The position numbers and the translations under genes were made by a program. Of a DNA stretch of 64,000 nt, positions 42,500-52,144 are shown in pieces. Position 1 is the stretch's first letter; every line of letters starts with the position of its first letter. The notes under the pieces are model-generated. The model was given only the letters and a program-made list of their open reading frames with translations, did no database searches and was not told where the DNA came from. Source of the stretch: Paralithodes platypus (lineage: Eukaryota; Arthropoda; Malacostraca; Decapoda; Lithodidae); the NCBI GenBank assembly GCA_032716605.1, contig CM064552.1, positions 4,201,900 to 4,265,899 on the forward strand, given 5' to 3'.

Positions 42500-42815
42500 T
42501 TAACCCTCGAACAGCAAAACAACAAATTAAGCTCCATTTTGACGTACTCGACACTTCGCATAATATCGTCTAATGATGGCCAGAATAAACCATCAAAATG
42601 TGGCATAATCTTAAAGAGGTTAACCTGTACTGTATTTATTTAAGCTGCGTTTAGAAGATTTTATGAAGCTTAGGAAAGATATATAGTAGATGAAAGGAGT
42701 AATTGAAATAGTCTGAAGCCTTATAATTGGTAGACATCTTTCTTAAACTGAATGACATCGTCGAATAGTTGGAAGAATATAATGAAAAGTATGACACCGG
42801 TACTGAATGGGTTAA
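42500..42815 (+). mobile_element. Two abutting family C MITEs sharing one TTAA
   Basis: The first copy is 42500-42623 (TTAACCCTCGAACAG to CTTAAAGAGGTTAA). The second is 42620-42815 (TTAACCTGTACTG to GGTACTGAATGGGTTAA). They share the TTAA at 42620-42623. Confidence 0.65.
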
Positions 42816-42916
42816 GCAAATTTAGGCTCTATACTCGTAGGATAAGTTACCACGACTCGCCTGGCAGCAGCAAAGAAAAAGGATCTGGAAACCCTCCCAA
42901 ATTTCGGGAATATTTC

Positions 42917-42950
42917 CTATAGTCTATTCATTATAATTAGGCCAAACATC
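42917..42950 (+). mobile_element. Family F end remnant
   Basis: TATAGTCTATTCATTATAAT then TAGGCC corresponds to the F terminal repeat at 49935. The RTE-like LINE begins just after, so it may have inserted into an F copy. Confidence 0.4.
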
Positions 42951-44380
42951 TTGAGTGGGTTAAAGAAAGGGTGTGTGATGTCCCCATAGTTGTTCAATAT
43001 ATATATGGCTTGAGTCACGAAAGAAATACAAGGAAGAGCAGTGGATATTGGTGTACCGCTGATAAGAGAGGGAAATGAGTGGAAGTTGCCTGCACTGTTG
43101 TTTGCTGATGATACAGTTCTGATGAATGATAGTGAGTGGGAGTTGCAGGGTCTGGTAAATGAGTGATAGTGAGTGGGAGTTGCAGGGTCTGGTAAATGAG
43201 TGATAGTGAGTGGGAGTTGTAGGGTCTGGTAAATGAGTGATAGTGAGTGGGAGTTGCAGGGTCTGGTAAATGAGTGATAGTGAGTGGGAGTTGTAGGGTC
43301 TGGTAAATGAGTGATAGTGAGTGGGAGTTGCAGGGTCTGGTAAATGAGTGGTAGTGAGTGGGAGTTGCAGGGTCTGGTAAATGAGTGGTAGTGAGTGGGA
43401 GTTGCAGGGTCTGGTAAATGAGTGATAGTGAGTGGGAGTTGTAGGTTCTGGTAAATGAGTGATAGTGAGTGGGAGTTGTAGGGTCTGGTAAATGAGTGAT
43501 AGTGAGTGGGAGTTGCAGGGTCTGGTAAATGAGTGATAGTGAGTGGGAGTTGCAGGGTCTGGTAAATGAGTGATAGTGAGTGGGAGTTGCAGGGTCTGGT
43601 AAATGAGTGATAGTGAGTGGGAGTTGCAGGGTCTGGTAAATGTGTTTGGAAAAGTATGTGAAACAGGAATGTGTAGGTAAATGAGAAGACGAGTAAGGTT
43701 GTAGTCTTTGAAAGGTGCTCATTCACAGAGTGTCAAGTGGGGTTCAATAGTCAGGCTATGGAGAATGTCAGTTAATTATTTGGGCAGTGTGTTGAGTAAA
43801 GATGGGAGTATGGAGAAAGAAGTGCAGGAGAGAGTGCAACAGGGGAAGAGGGTTATAGGAATGCTGAAAGCAGTAACAAGGAATAGGGTAGTCAGCATGG
43901 AAGTAAAGAAGTCCTTGCATGATAGTGTGGTAATCCCGACATTGACGTACGGGAGTGAAGCATGGACGTTGTTAGAGAGACACAAATCTAGAGTGAGAGG
44001 GGCAGAAATGAGTTACTTGAGAAGTGCGTGTGGAGTTACATGGAGGGATAGACAGATTAATGAGAAAGTACAAGAGCGGTGTGGTGTGGATGTGCTGGAA
44101 AGTGTGAAGAGTAACACCTTGAGATGGTCCGCCCATGTGGAATGTATGGGAAGCGAGCGAATGCCTAAGAGAGTGTACGAGAGTGAGGTGGAAGGACAGA
44201 GAGGGAGAAGCAGACCGAGAGTGAGGTGGAAGGATGGAGTTGAGAGGTATATGGGAGAAAACGATGTTGGATGGAAGAATGGACTTAGACTGATGGGGGA
44301 CAGAAGTGCATGGGGGCGATTCATTCTTGTCCACCCCTTCGGGGATTGTGGTGCCTGGCCATAGATAGATAGATAGCTAG
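42951..44380 (+). pseudogene. RTE-like LINE, 5'-truncated, with frameshifts and an internal minisatellite
   Basis: The RT is recognisable from GCVMSP (42971), then LFNIYM, REGNEWKLPALLFADDTVLM (43068-43127) with the catalytic FADD. A 37-bp minisatellite follows directly (43129-43640). The frame resumes as VFGKVC and VNYLGSVLSKDGSMEKEVQE. It then runs intact to 44361 with TLTYGSEAWTLLERHKSR, LRSACGVTWRDRQINEKVQ and RGRSRPRVRWKDGVERYM. These are C-terminal motifs typical of RTE-type elements. The 3' end is an ATAG-repeat tail (44361-44380). Stops and at least two frame changes make it inactive. Confidence 0.8.
43129..43640. repeat. 37-bp minisatellite expanded within the RTE RT sequence
   Basis: About 14 tandem copies of a 37-bp unit (GATAGTGAGTGGGAGTTGCA, GGGTCTGGTAAATGAGT). 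The unit encodes DSEWELQGLVNE, the residues just downstream of FADD. It arose by duplication of element sequence. Because 37 is not a multiple of 3, each copy shifts frame. Minus-strand frames of 235 and 269 codons through it are artefacts. Variants TGTAGGG and GGTAGTG mark some units. Confidence 0.93.
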
Positions 44381-44384
44381 ATCT

Positions 44385-44582
44385 TAACCAGTAAGTTACT
44401 AACCTCAACTGTATAACTCACAAAAAACTACAGTAATCAAGCAAATATGTCTAGCATTTGGGGCGAGTCAACCAGGGAATAGGTGTGTACATTTACAGCC
44501 CATTTGCTCCAGCCCTTATTTAGGTACGAAGGTTTGGGGTTACGATTGCTGCTGGTCTTCTTAAAATGAATAAACTATAGTC
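44385..44582 (+). mobile_element. Family F MITE, left end lost
   Basis: CTAACCTCAACTGTATAACTC, ACTACAGTAATCAAGC, GAATAGGTGTGTACATTTAC, and the right end AATGAATAAACTATAGTCG. Confidence 0.55.
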
Positions 44583-44764
44583 GTATCACAATAGTAAACG
44601 CGGCCTCTCTCTCTCTCTCTCTTCTTAGCCAGCCGTCAGTCACCCCTTCTTCTGTTTCCTTCCTTTCCTTGGGAGGGTAACTTGTAGGAAATCATTGTAG
44701 CCAATAGCTTACATTAGCAGATATGGGGGTGGGGGGGGGGGGGGAGCATTGCTAAGGAAGACGG

Positions 44765-45281
44765 TTAAGGGGAGGCAGTTGTTTTTTCGAGTCCTCCTCC
44801 TCCCTCATGTTTAGCCCTATTAGTTATGAGGTTTCAAGACATTCGCCTTATATTAGTTTGGTGATTTTCAGACCTTTTGCCCCATTCCTTTGCCAATAGT
44901 AAGACCTTTCGTGCAATTTAGGCGTCGATTTTTTTCCTGGCAAACGATAGCGAGCCTGTATTTATAGAGGAAGCTTTCAGATTTTATGACGTTCGGTTCA
45001 TTAGTTTGGTGATTTTAAGACCTTTCGCCCAATTTCTTTGTAAATATTAAAACCTATTGTGCTATTTAGGTGTTAATTTTTTTTGGCGAACGATAGTGAG
45101 CCTGTAATTATGGAAGAACCGGCTATTGGCCGGTACATTTTCTACCGAAAAAATTTAAAAATTTATCTCGAAGGGGGGTCTAGGTGTTTTTTAAATTTTA
45201 ATGGAGTTCTAGAGAGGAAACTAGAAAAATATTATTTAAATTAAAAAAAAATCGACCAAAAAGTGAACCATCCCCCCTTAA
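44765..45281 (+). mobile_element. Family A MITE, long form (517 bp)
   Basis: Starts TTAAGGGGAGGCAGTTG, ends AGTGAACCATCCCCCCTTAA. The central block of iterated GACCTTTCG/GCCTGTA segments is duplicated: GCGAGCCTGTATTTATAG near 44950 and GTGAGCCTGTAATTATGG near 45095. This explains the extra length over the ~370-bp copy at 52911. Its right TTAA is also the left TTAA of a family C element. 44583-44764 before it holds only a TC run and a G18 run. Confidence 0.75.
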
Positions 45282-45491
45282 CCCCCTGGAGGATTATGAC
45301 GCATTTTAACAGTTTATTCTGGCTATCATTAGACAATTGTTGCAGGTTAGAAAGGATCTCTAGGAATCCAAGTGGTCAAAACTATCTCAATTAACTCTCC
45401 AGGTCCCATAAGTGCTTCATAAACTGCATACAATCGTCTCATCATAGTCAGAATATAATGTTGAAATGCATCCTGAGCTTGAAAGGGTTAA
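45278..45491 (+). mobile_element. Family C MITE abutting family A
   Basis: From TTAACCCCCTGGAGGATTATG to GAGCTTGAAAGGGTTAA. Interior TTCTGGCTATCATTAGACAA and ACAATCGTCTCATCATAGTC. It shares the TTAA at 45278-45281 with the preceding element. Confidence 0.7.
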
Positions 45492-45594
45492 GTCGGTTAG
45501 CGATATATTTTCTACCTACATTATAATTATTATTATTGTTATTAATATTATTATTTGTATTATAATAAATAGGAATGCATGGAGAATGCTTGTG

Positions 45595-45990
45595 AATAGC
45601 TTAGTGTAAACGCGGTCGTTTGGGAGAGGGGTCAGGCGCCAGTTGGACTAAATAATAGTCCCTCAGGCGCCAGGCCCGCGGAGCCGGTATATATATGAAG
45701 GGTACGCCTGGATGCATGGTGGGCAGGCATTGTGGTGTGCTCCGCTGCATGTCTGCCTGAAGAAACGAAACCCTCTCCGGGAGATCTGGGATCTGTGAAT
45801 CTTGTGCTGGGGACCTAAAATGGGCCTTGGTCTCTGGGTTTTTTCTCCTGGACGACCTAAATGTGTGTGTTTTTTTTTTTTTTTTTTTCCCTGTTCGGGC
45901 TCTGTCTCGAGTCCCCCCCCCCCCCCCCCTTACCACTCTACCCACCAACAAATAATAAAATGGGGTATGTGCCAGAATACATAGATAGAT
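45595..45990 (+). mobile_element. G+C-rich insert with ATAG tail (candidate LINE/SINE 3' end)
   Basis: This is markedly more G+C-rich than its flanks. It has a GGACTA/TAGTCC hairpin at about 45645-45662 inside GGCGCC repeats, T18 and C18 runs, and an (ATAG)n-type tail (45981-46000) like those of the RTE and SINE-3 copies. No coding match, so only the tail suggests retroposition. Confidence 0.4.
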
Positions 45991-46063
45991 AGATAGATGG
46001 ATTTTTATTATAAATAATATCATTATAGAAAACAACAGAAAACAATAATAAATGAGAAAATAT

Positions 46064-46067
<4 letters not shown>

Positions 46068-46143
<76 letters not shown>
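46068..46143. repeat. (AG)n microsatellite
   Basis: About 38 AG units. The 215-codon minus-strand frame across it is an artefact. Confidence 0.95.
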
Positions 46144-46147
<4 letters not shown>

Positions 46148-46424
46148 AAGCCACGCAAGCGATCGAAAAATGAGTCGGAAAAGCGATACGGTCCAACCCG
46201 ATTAAAAAAACACCCCCCCACGAATAGAACACGGGATCCGCAAGTCAACGGAAAACGATAACACTGCGATAATTAGCAAGGGGTAACAAAGGCAAAGCGG
46301 GTAAAAGTGGCGTTAATGTAAAGAGTGATATCAGAGGCAGATAATAGGCGTTTTTCGACCTCATTCTAGAGTTCCTTTATGTAGAGAGTGGTGACATATA
46401 TTTGGGGTCTCGGGAGTCAGAAAC

Positions 46425-46456
46425 AAAATGGCGCTAATTGGGTCTTCATTGCCGTG

Positions 46457-46507
<51 letters not shown>

Positions 46508-46559
46508 GATAGATAGATAGAGAGAGAAAGATTCATAGAGATAGAGATAATATATATGC

Positions 46560-46597
<38 letters not shown>

Positions 46598-46850
46598 ATT
46601 ATATGACACATAAGCTGAACTGAAACATTAAATTAACTTAATTAAGCATTAACATAATAATGGAGTGGTGTGGGGTAAAGCGTGCGGTAGAAATAAAATG
46701 GCGTCCATTTAGTAAAGTTGGCCCTATCCTCTTATACAGGTGCCCTTTTACCCAGCCTGTAGTAAGAGAGGGCGACCATTTTGGTTTTCTTTGGACGCCG
46801 CCATTTTGGTACCGCAATTAGCAAAGAACAAGGTTATTTTTATTGTTACT
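46425..46850. other. (AGAT)n and AAAATGGCG motif cluster
   Basis: (AGAT)n at 46458-46505, (AG)n at 46565-46594. AAAATGGCG occurs at about 46428 and 46697. Its inverse within GCCGCCATTTTGG is at about 46799, and CCATTTTGG also at 46778. AAAATGGCGGC resembles the YY1/Pho consensus. No gene is adjacent. Confidence 0.4.
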
Positions 46851-46854
46851 ATGT

Positions 46855-47690
46855 AGATGAGGAAGAAAAAAGGTAGAACTGTCTGTAACGAGTGCCTCCC
46901 CTAGAGTTGAAAGAGTGACAGAGCCAAAATCAAGGAATGTTCGAGCCAAAATTTCTGGACAAACGGAGTTTGAAGCAATTTAAATCATAGGATGAGGAAA
47001 GATGGATTCAGGGAGAGAGTTCCAAAGCTCCGCTGTAGAAAATATGGAATATTGGGAGTATCGTTTCACTCTTGGGTTGAAGAGTTGCACAGAGTAGGGG
47101 TGGGATTGCGTTGCAAGACGGGTACTACGTACCCTACGTAGAGGAGGTGGTATACACTGAGAGAGCTCTGAGGAACACTGATTGTTGTAATAGCGGTAGA
47201 ATAGCGAGAGAGATGCAACATTGCGGCGAAGAGAGAGAGATTGCAAAGAGTCGGTGAGTGGACGTGAGTTATTGATGTAAAGTCTGTAAACATTAGTTAG
47301 CCTAAACTGAACAAGATGCGGAAATATACTTGAGCCGACCAGGCCACGTGAGATATCTCTATTGGTCTAACTGGTAAGGTGTCTGACTCGTAACCCAAGG
47401 GTCCCGGGTTCGATTCCCGCCCTGGGTAAATTTTCGGGAGGCTAGTTACGCATCAAACGAAGTATAGGTGTGTTGGTCAAATTGTTAAGATGGTTGAAAG
47501 TAAGATTGAAGCTCCAGAACCTCCCTTTCGGGCGTGGTGTAAAAACCTAATCCTACAATGAGACGAAAGGCTTTCTTTTCTACTTTGTCTAGAAGTGCTG
47601 CGTGAGAGGGTCCTCCCTACACATGCGAACAATATTCAATCCGTGGACGCACTGTGCCCCTGTACAGAGCAAGAACTTGTGCAGGGGCAA
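46855..47690 (-). pseudogene. LINE-2 3' region, best-preserved copy, with SINE-4 inside
   Basis: The minus strand reads, from 47690 down, a VLALYRGTVRP-type segment, YWILFACVGRTLSRSTSRQS (decayed VWGGPS...LLDKV motif), then after the SINE-4 interruption HLSRYSTAITTISVPQSSLS / YRYYNNQCSSELSQCIPPPL in overlapping frames, HPYSVQLFNPRVKRYSQ and STAELWNSLPESIF. The 3' UTR holds the AGGCACTCGTTACAGACAG-like end near 46895. This order is typical of the C-terminus of a non-LTR retrotransposon protein. It is frameshifted. Confidence 0.7.
47350..47545 (+). mobile_element. tRNA-like SINE-4 (threonine-like head)
   Basis: The A-box-like CTATTGGTCTAACTGGTAAG and a CTGACTCGTAAC anticodon-like region precede the B box GGGTTCGATTCCCGCC. 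The acceptor stem does not pair (3' side CTGGGT, no complement 5'), so it is not a working tRNA. The copy interrupts LINE-2 sequence. Its 3' limit near 47545 is approximate. Confidence 0.5.
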
Positions 47691-47716
47691 AGAATCCCCG
47701 GAGGCGGTTGAGGCGA

Positions 47717-48018
47717 GTTTTTTTAGTTTGCTCCCTAGACCTCCATCAAGTTTAAAAAAAAAATACTCCCAAGACCCCCTCCACAAAACATGTGTACATT
47801 TTTGAGTAGAAAAATGTCCGGGCCGAAGGCCGTTTCCTTCAACATTACAGGCTCGCTATCGCTCGCTAGGAAAAAATCGACACATAAATGGCATGGAAGG
47901 TCTTAACATTGACACACATGGGGTGATAGGTCATAACATCGCCAAACTAATGGGCCGAACGTCATATAATCTCAAAACTAATGGGGCTAAGCATGGGGGA
48001 GAAGGGGGTCCAGAAAGA
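47717..48018 (-). mobile_element. Family A MITE
   Basis: TCCCTAGACCTCCATCAAG, GGCCGAAGGCC, CTCGCTATCGCTCGCTAGGA and GGGAGAAGGGGGTCCAG show a nearly full minus-strand copy without TTAA ends. Confidence 0.65.
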
Positions 48019-48099
48019 TTTCGAAGCTATCCCGAATTGAATCGAAATTTGTCATTAGATTTTTAGCTAATAATTTCATTTTGGAGGTTCGTGTTGCTG

Positions 48100-48414
48100 C
48101 TTAGCCCATTCAAGGTCCTATTACCCATTTGTGTTCGATTACGCATTTTTTTTCAATTAACCATTTTTGTTCAATTACCCATTTCTGTTCGATTACGCAT
48201 TTTTTTCTCGATTACGCATTTTTTTCTCGATTACGCATTTTTGTTCGATTTTCTGGCTACCATTAGACGGTTTTATTGAGATTAGGAAGGATATGTGGAA
48301 GTCAGAGTCTATTGAGATATTCTTTACCCTTTTAATTCCCACAAACCCTTCCTAAACTGTATTAAAATCGTCAGAAGAAACTGTCGAAATGCGTCATAAT
48401 CTTCAAAGGGTTAA
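48100..48414 (+). mobile_element. Family C MITE with internal CGATTACGCATTTTT expansion
   Basis: The left end is diverged (GCCCATTCAAGGTCC). Five GTTCGATTACGCATTTTT-like repeats (48125-48248) sit inside. The interior continues TTTCTGGCTACCATTAGACGG and the right end is ATCTTCAAAGGGTTAA (TTAA 48411-48414). Confidence 0.6.
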
Positions 48415-48475
48415 GGGGAGGTTTTTAGTTTGTTCCCTAGACCTCCATCTAGCTTATAATTACGCCCCCTAGATT
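48411..48475 (-). mobile_element. Family A MITE end
   Basis: TTAAGGGGAGGTTTTTAG then TTCCCTAGACCTCCATCTAG: the minus-orientation end of A starting at the TTAA that closes the family C copy. It is truncated by a TC/TG microsatellite (48476-48590). Confidence 0.6.
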
Positions 48476-48594
48476 CTCTCTCTCTCTCTCACTCTCTCTC
48501 TCTCTTCCCTATGTGTGTGTGTAACTGGGTATGTGTGTGTATGTACGTATGTGTGTGTGTGTGTGTGCGTGCGTGTGTACCTTTGCAACAGGCA

Positions 48595-48960
48595 GGATGC
48601 AGGTGTACATTCAGACGTGTGCATCCCTCCACAAAGTAAGGTATGTCTGTAAACTCTCGTGTTAGCTCATCTATACCATACAAGAGTGGGGAGCACCCGC
48701 CTTTCAACACACTCCCACCCCAATTCTGTCCAACTTCTCTATTAAGCCAAGCGTGATCCAATTTGCCCAGTCTTTCTTCTACTCAACATGTAAGCTTTGG
48801 AACTCCCTCCCTCAATCTGTCTTTCCCTCATCCTATGACTTAAACGGCTCCAAGACATTTTGACTCTAACGTGCCTTGAATTTGGCTCTCTGTCACTCTT
48901 TCAACTTTGAGGGAGACACTTGTTACAGACAGCTTTGCCTTTTGTCTCCTTCATACAAAT
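48595..48960 (+). pseudogene. LINE-2 3' fragment
   Basis: Plus-strand reading has HPPFNTLPPQFCPTSLLSQA, then TSFGTPSLNLSFPHPMT-like sequence (the WNSLP equivalent), a stop, and the 3' UTR with TTTGAGGGAGACACTTGTTA and CTTTTGTCTCCTTCATACAA. It is the same family as 46855-47690, in opposite orientation. Confidence 0.6.
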
Positions 48961-49030
48961 AGACACAAAATCATATTCTAGCTACTATTAGACGATGTTT
49001 AATAGGTAGTTTAGGAAGCCATTATGTTTG

Positions 49031-49309
49031 TTAAGGGGAGATTTTTAGTTTGCCTCCTAGACACCCATCAAGCTTTAATTAAATAAAACCCAAGGCCCCA
49101 CTTCGATATAAATTTGTACATTTTTCTGTAGAGAAATGTCCCGGCCGATGTCCAGTTCCTCCTACATTACAGGCTCGATATCGTTCGCCAGGAAAAAAAT
49201 CAACACCTAAATCGGCGAAATTGGGCGAAATGTCTTAGAATCACCAAACTAACGGGGTGAACGACTCCAAATTTCAAAAGTAAAATGGGGCTAAACATGA
49301 GGGCGAAGG
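49031..49309 (-). mobile_element. Family A MITE
   Basis: TTAAGGGGAGATTTTTAG (TTAA 49033-49036), TCCTAGACACCCATCAAGC, TTACAGGCTCGATATCGTTC, GGGCTAAACATGAGGGCG. It follows a small family C scrap (48968-49030). Confidence 0.65.
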
Positions 49310-49669
49310 ATGTAGTTATTTGTTTATTTATGTATCTTTCATTATGTTTTCCTAGTTTCCTCCCTAGACCTCCATCAAGCATAAACAAAACAAAAACAAT
49401 ACTCTCCTTCAAGATAAATGTGTACAGTTTTTAATAGAAAAATATGAAGGCCGGTTTCTCTTAAGATTACAGGCTCGCTATTGCTCACCAGGAAAATTAT
49501 CGACACCTACAGTAAATGGCATGAAAAGTCTCGATATTGATATAGAAATGGAACGAAAGGTTTTAATATCGACAAACTAATGGAGCGAACGTCTTAGAAT
49601 CTTAAAACTAATGGGGCTAAGCATGAGGAAGAAGGGGGACAAGAAACGCGACCCATCTCTCCTTAACAC
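49310..49669 (-). mobile_element. Family A MITE, in tandem with the previous
   Basis: TCCCTAGACCTCCATCAAGC, AAGATTACAGGCTCGCTATT, GGGGCTAAGCATGAGGAAG, and the right end CCATCTCTCCTTAA. The two A copies lie head to tail in the same orientation. Confidence 0.65.
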
Positions 49670-49870
49670 TATCTGAGCCGACGTCTTTAGGGTTATTTTA
49701 GCTTTCCCTCCAAAGTGATTAAAAATGCCTTCCCAGACTTCCTTCATACTAAAACTTCGACACCTGAATGGGGTGAAGTGTCTTAGTATCGCTAAACTAA
49801 TGAGGCGAACATCTTAAAATCTAAACAAATAATGGGGTTAAACATGAGGCAGAAGGTGATACAGAAACAA
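49670..49870 (-). mobile_element. Family B MITE, partial
   Basis: AATGCCTTCCCAGACTTCC, TCGACACCTGAATGGGGTGA and GGCGAACATCTTAAAATC. The middle is deleted relative to 35690. Confidence 0.5.
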
Positions 49871-49927
49871 ATCCTTAATACTGTTAAGTAGGCAAATTGA
49901 TCTCGTTGCTTTACATTTGACTACCCT

Positions 49928-50158
49928 CTGCAGTTATAGTCTATTCGCTGTAAGTAGGCCAAAACTCTTGAACATTAACCTCTATAACTCACAAACGACG
50001 AGGGAAATCCAGCTAATATTTCTACCATTTGGGAAGGGTTAGACAGGGAATAGGTGTGGAAATTTGCAGCCCATTTTCTCTAGCCCTTTTTGAGTTACAG
50101 AGGATAGAGGTTATGATTTTTCGCCTACTTACAGCGAATAGACTATATAACTGCAGAC
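49928..50158. mobile_element. Family F MITE with extended terminal repeats, just upstream of the gene
   Basis: Left CTGCAGTTATAGTCTATTCG, CTGTAAGTAGGC. Right, inverted, CTGCAGTTATATAGTCTATT, CGCTGTAAGTAGGC. The repeats are about 34 bp and nearly perfect. The element ends some 20 bp before the ATG of exon 1 (50178). Confidence 0.75.
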
Positions 50159-50177
50159 GATTTTCCCCAGCGGAGCC

Positions 50178-50349
50178 ATGGACGAGTTTGAAGAGGAGGT
50201 GGAGGGAGAGGAAGAGGAAGAGGAAGAGGAAGAGGAAGAGGGAGAGAGAGAGAGAGGGAGGAGGTGGGCGTCGTTGTTTTACGCTGTGGTCCTGGTTTTG
50301 GTTCTGTCTCTAGTCACCCTGGACCTCCTTGCTGATCAGGAGCCCACAG
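50178..50349 (+). CDS. Exon 1 of an unrecognised membrane-protein gene
   Basis: The ATG at 50178 (GAGCCATGGAC, good context) opens 57 codons plus one base. Residues 1-22 are almost wholly acidic (MDEFEEEVEGEEEEEEEEEE), then ERERGRRW, then a hydrophobic segment YAVVLVLVLSLVTLDLL (about 36-52). The basic residues on the N-terminal side suggest the N-terminus stays cytosolic (type II topology, inference). It ends ACAG before GTAAGAG (donor at 50350), phase 1. TTTTCCCCAG at 50161-50170 looks like an acceptor, so a 5' UTR exon may lie upstream. The Glu run comes from a GAGGAA repeat and may vary in length. I do not recognise the protein. Confidence 0.55.
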
Positions 50350-50505
50350 GTAAGAGAGAGAGAGAGAGTGAGTGAGGGAGGTAAATTGGCATGGCATAGC
50401 ATAACACAGAACAACCTAACAAGACATTATAAGAGAGAGAGAGAGAGAGAGTTACATAGATACACAGCTTCCTAGAAATATATCTTAAGAACTGCCAGAC
50501 GTGCT

Positions 50506-50799
50506 TTAACCTCTTCCGTCCCGGCGACGTCTTTTCACTATATTCTGGCTACTATTAGACAATTATAATCAGTGTATAAAAGGCCTCCACCAATGTGATT
50601 CAAAGGCCTCCACCAATGTGATTCAAAGGCCTCCACCAATGTGATTCAAAGGCCTCCACCAATGTGATTCAAAGGGTAAATTGATATATATTTACAGTTT
50701 TCATTCCTAGAGATTCCTTTCGATCTCCATAAAATTGTCTAATGTTACCCAGAATTAAAGGAGAATGTCGTTATTGTATACCGGTGCTGAACGAGTTAA
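50506..50799 (+). mobile_element. Family C MITE with internal 23-bp repeat
   Basis: Left TTAACCTCTTCCGTCCCGGC, right ATACCGGTGCTGAACGAGTTAA. Four tandem copies of AAAGGCCTCCACCAATGTGATTC-type sequence enlarge the copy. Confidence 0.7.
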
Positions 50800-51147
50800 A
50801 GGGAGATTATTTCATTATTTATTCTTATTTTATTAGTGTTTTATATCTTTATTAGTATGCTCCCTAGACTTCTATCAAGCTTAAAGAAACAACCCAAACA
50901 CCCTCCTTCGAAATAAATGTGTACATTTTTCGGTAGAAAAATGTTCCAGCCGATGACCGATTTCTCCTAAATTACCGGCTCGCTATCGCTCGCCAGGAAT
51001 AACAAAAAAAAAATGGCACGAAAGGTCTTAATATTGCCCAAGAAATTTGGCGAAGGGTCTTAAAATAGAAAAACTAATGGGGCGGACGTCTAAACATCTC
51101 ATAACTAATGGGGCGTGTGTCCAGGAAAACTTAATACCTCCCCTTAA
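50796..51147 (-). mobile_element. Family A MITE in intron 1
   Basis: TTAAAGGGAGATTATTTC on the left and TACCTCCCCTTAA on the right, with TCCCTAGACTTCTATCAAGC and GGCTCGCTATCGCTCGCCAG between. TTAA at 50796-50799 and 51144-51147. Confidence 0.75.
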
Positions 51148-51167
51148 ATGATCTCTCTCTCCTTCAG

Positions 51168-52144
51168 CTGCTAAGGCCCAGCCACCGAAACGCAAGTTGA
51201 CCCTCCGGAGAACGACCTACAATGGCAAGGAGGCTGTGGAGATGGAGATTGGGTTCGGATACCTTCCCCCGGAACGTACGTGGGGCCTGGGGTTCAGCAT
51301 CAAGGACAGTGCTGACCGGTGGGTGTACGTCTGGCTGTATCATGAGCTTCAGCAACGGTCGGAGGTCCATCGTCCCCCTCGTCAAATACCCGAATTCGAT
51401 GAGCGCATGCCTCCATTCGATGAAATGTCCGAATTCGGTGAGCGTGTGCCTCCGTTCCTCCACCGATTCGATCATCGTGGCCCTCCGCTCCGCCAAGTGC
51501 CCCCATTCGTTATCCACAAGCCTCCGTTCGCCTTCAAGCACCCTCATCTCTTTCCCCGGGAGCTTCACGATATGCACAGGAAGCTTCGGTTTCATAAGAA
51601 CGAGCTGCACGATGCACCCGAGAAACCTCAAACCAAGCACGAAAAAAATCAAGTTGACGAAAATGAGGACACCCGAAAGGTACACTGCGGGCGCCGAAGT
51701 TTGCAGGAAGAACTACAAAGTGTGTCTAGGGCAAGGGCAGATCCCAACCCTGTATGTGAGAAACCCGAGCCTGAAAATGGGAAACATATGCCTGGAAATG
51801 AGAAGCCCAAGCCTATAAGTGAGGTTTCCAAGCATGCAAGTGAAGAAAACCAACCAGAATATGTGAAACCCCAAACAGAGCCCACAGAACCCCAAACAAC
51901 ACCTACGGAACCCCAAACAGCACCTGCAGAACCCAAAACAACACCTACGGAACCCCAAACAGCACCTGCAGAACCCCAAACTACACTTGCGGAACCTCAA
52001 ACTACACCCGCGACGCAAACTACACCCGCGGAACCCCAACCCCGTCACTTCCTCTATATCACCTGTCAACGCACCGAGTCGGAACATTTCAGGGACCCCT
52101 TCGGCCTCGCATGGAACTTCTCCGAGGGCACCTTCAAAATTGTG
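51168..52144 (+). CDS. Exon 2 of the membrane-protein gene
   Basis: 977 bases: two complete the split codon (G|CT, Ala), then 325 codons stay open to the donor GTG|GTGAGC (52145), phase 0. It opens with PPKRKLTLRRTTYNGKEAVE and WGLGFSIKDSADRWVYVWLY (module 1). Then comes a Pro/Phe/Arg-rich stretch with repeated PPF (PEFDERMPPFDEM, VPPFLHRF, VPPFVIHKPPFAFK). A hydrophilic Lys/Glu region follows, then about nine copies of an EPQTTPT/EPQTAPA decapeptide-like repeat, likely O-glycosylated and extended. It ends HFLYITCQRTESEH, FGLAWNFSEGTFKIV (start of module 2). A 344-codon frame reads past the donor to TAA at 52229. Long, balanced codon use and complementary intron phases support coding. The gene is not recognised. 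Confidence 0.65.

Larger units (their letters stand above)
50350..51167 (+). other. Intron 1 (818 bp) filled by MITEs
   Basis: The donor GTAAGA and acceptor CTCTCTCTCCTTCAG are both strong. It contains a family C copy (50506-50799) with four copies of GGCCTCCACCAATGTGATTC (23-bp unit, about 50583-50673), then a minus-strand family A copy (50796-51147) sharing the TTAA at 50796. The A element stops 20 bp before the acceptor. Confidence 0.6.

Noticed and set aside
43015..43726. 235- and 269-codon minus-strand frames (LPDPATPTHYHSF repeats)
   Set aside because: They are the antisense reading of the 37-bp minisatellite within the RTE element. Three times 37 bases stays in frame, so the repeat alone keeps them open.
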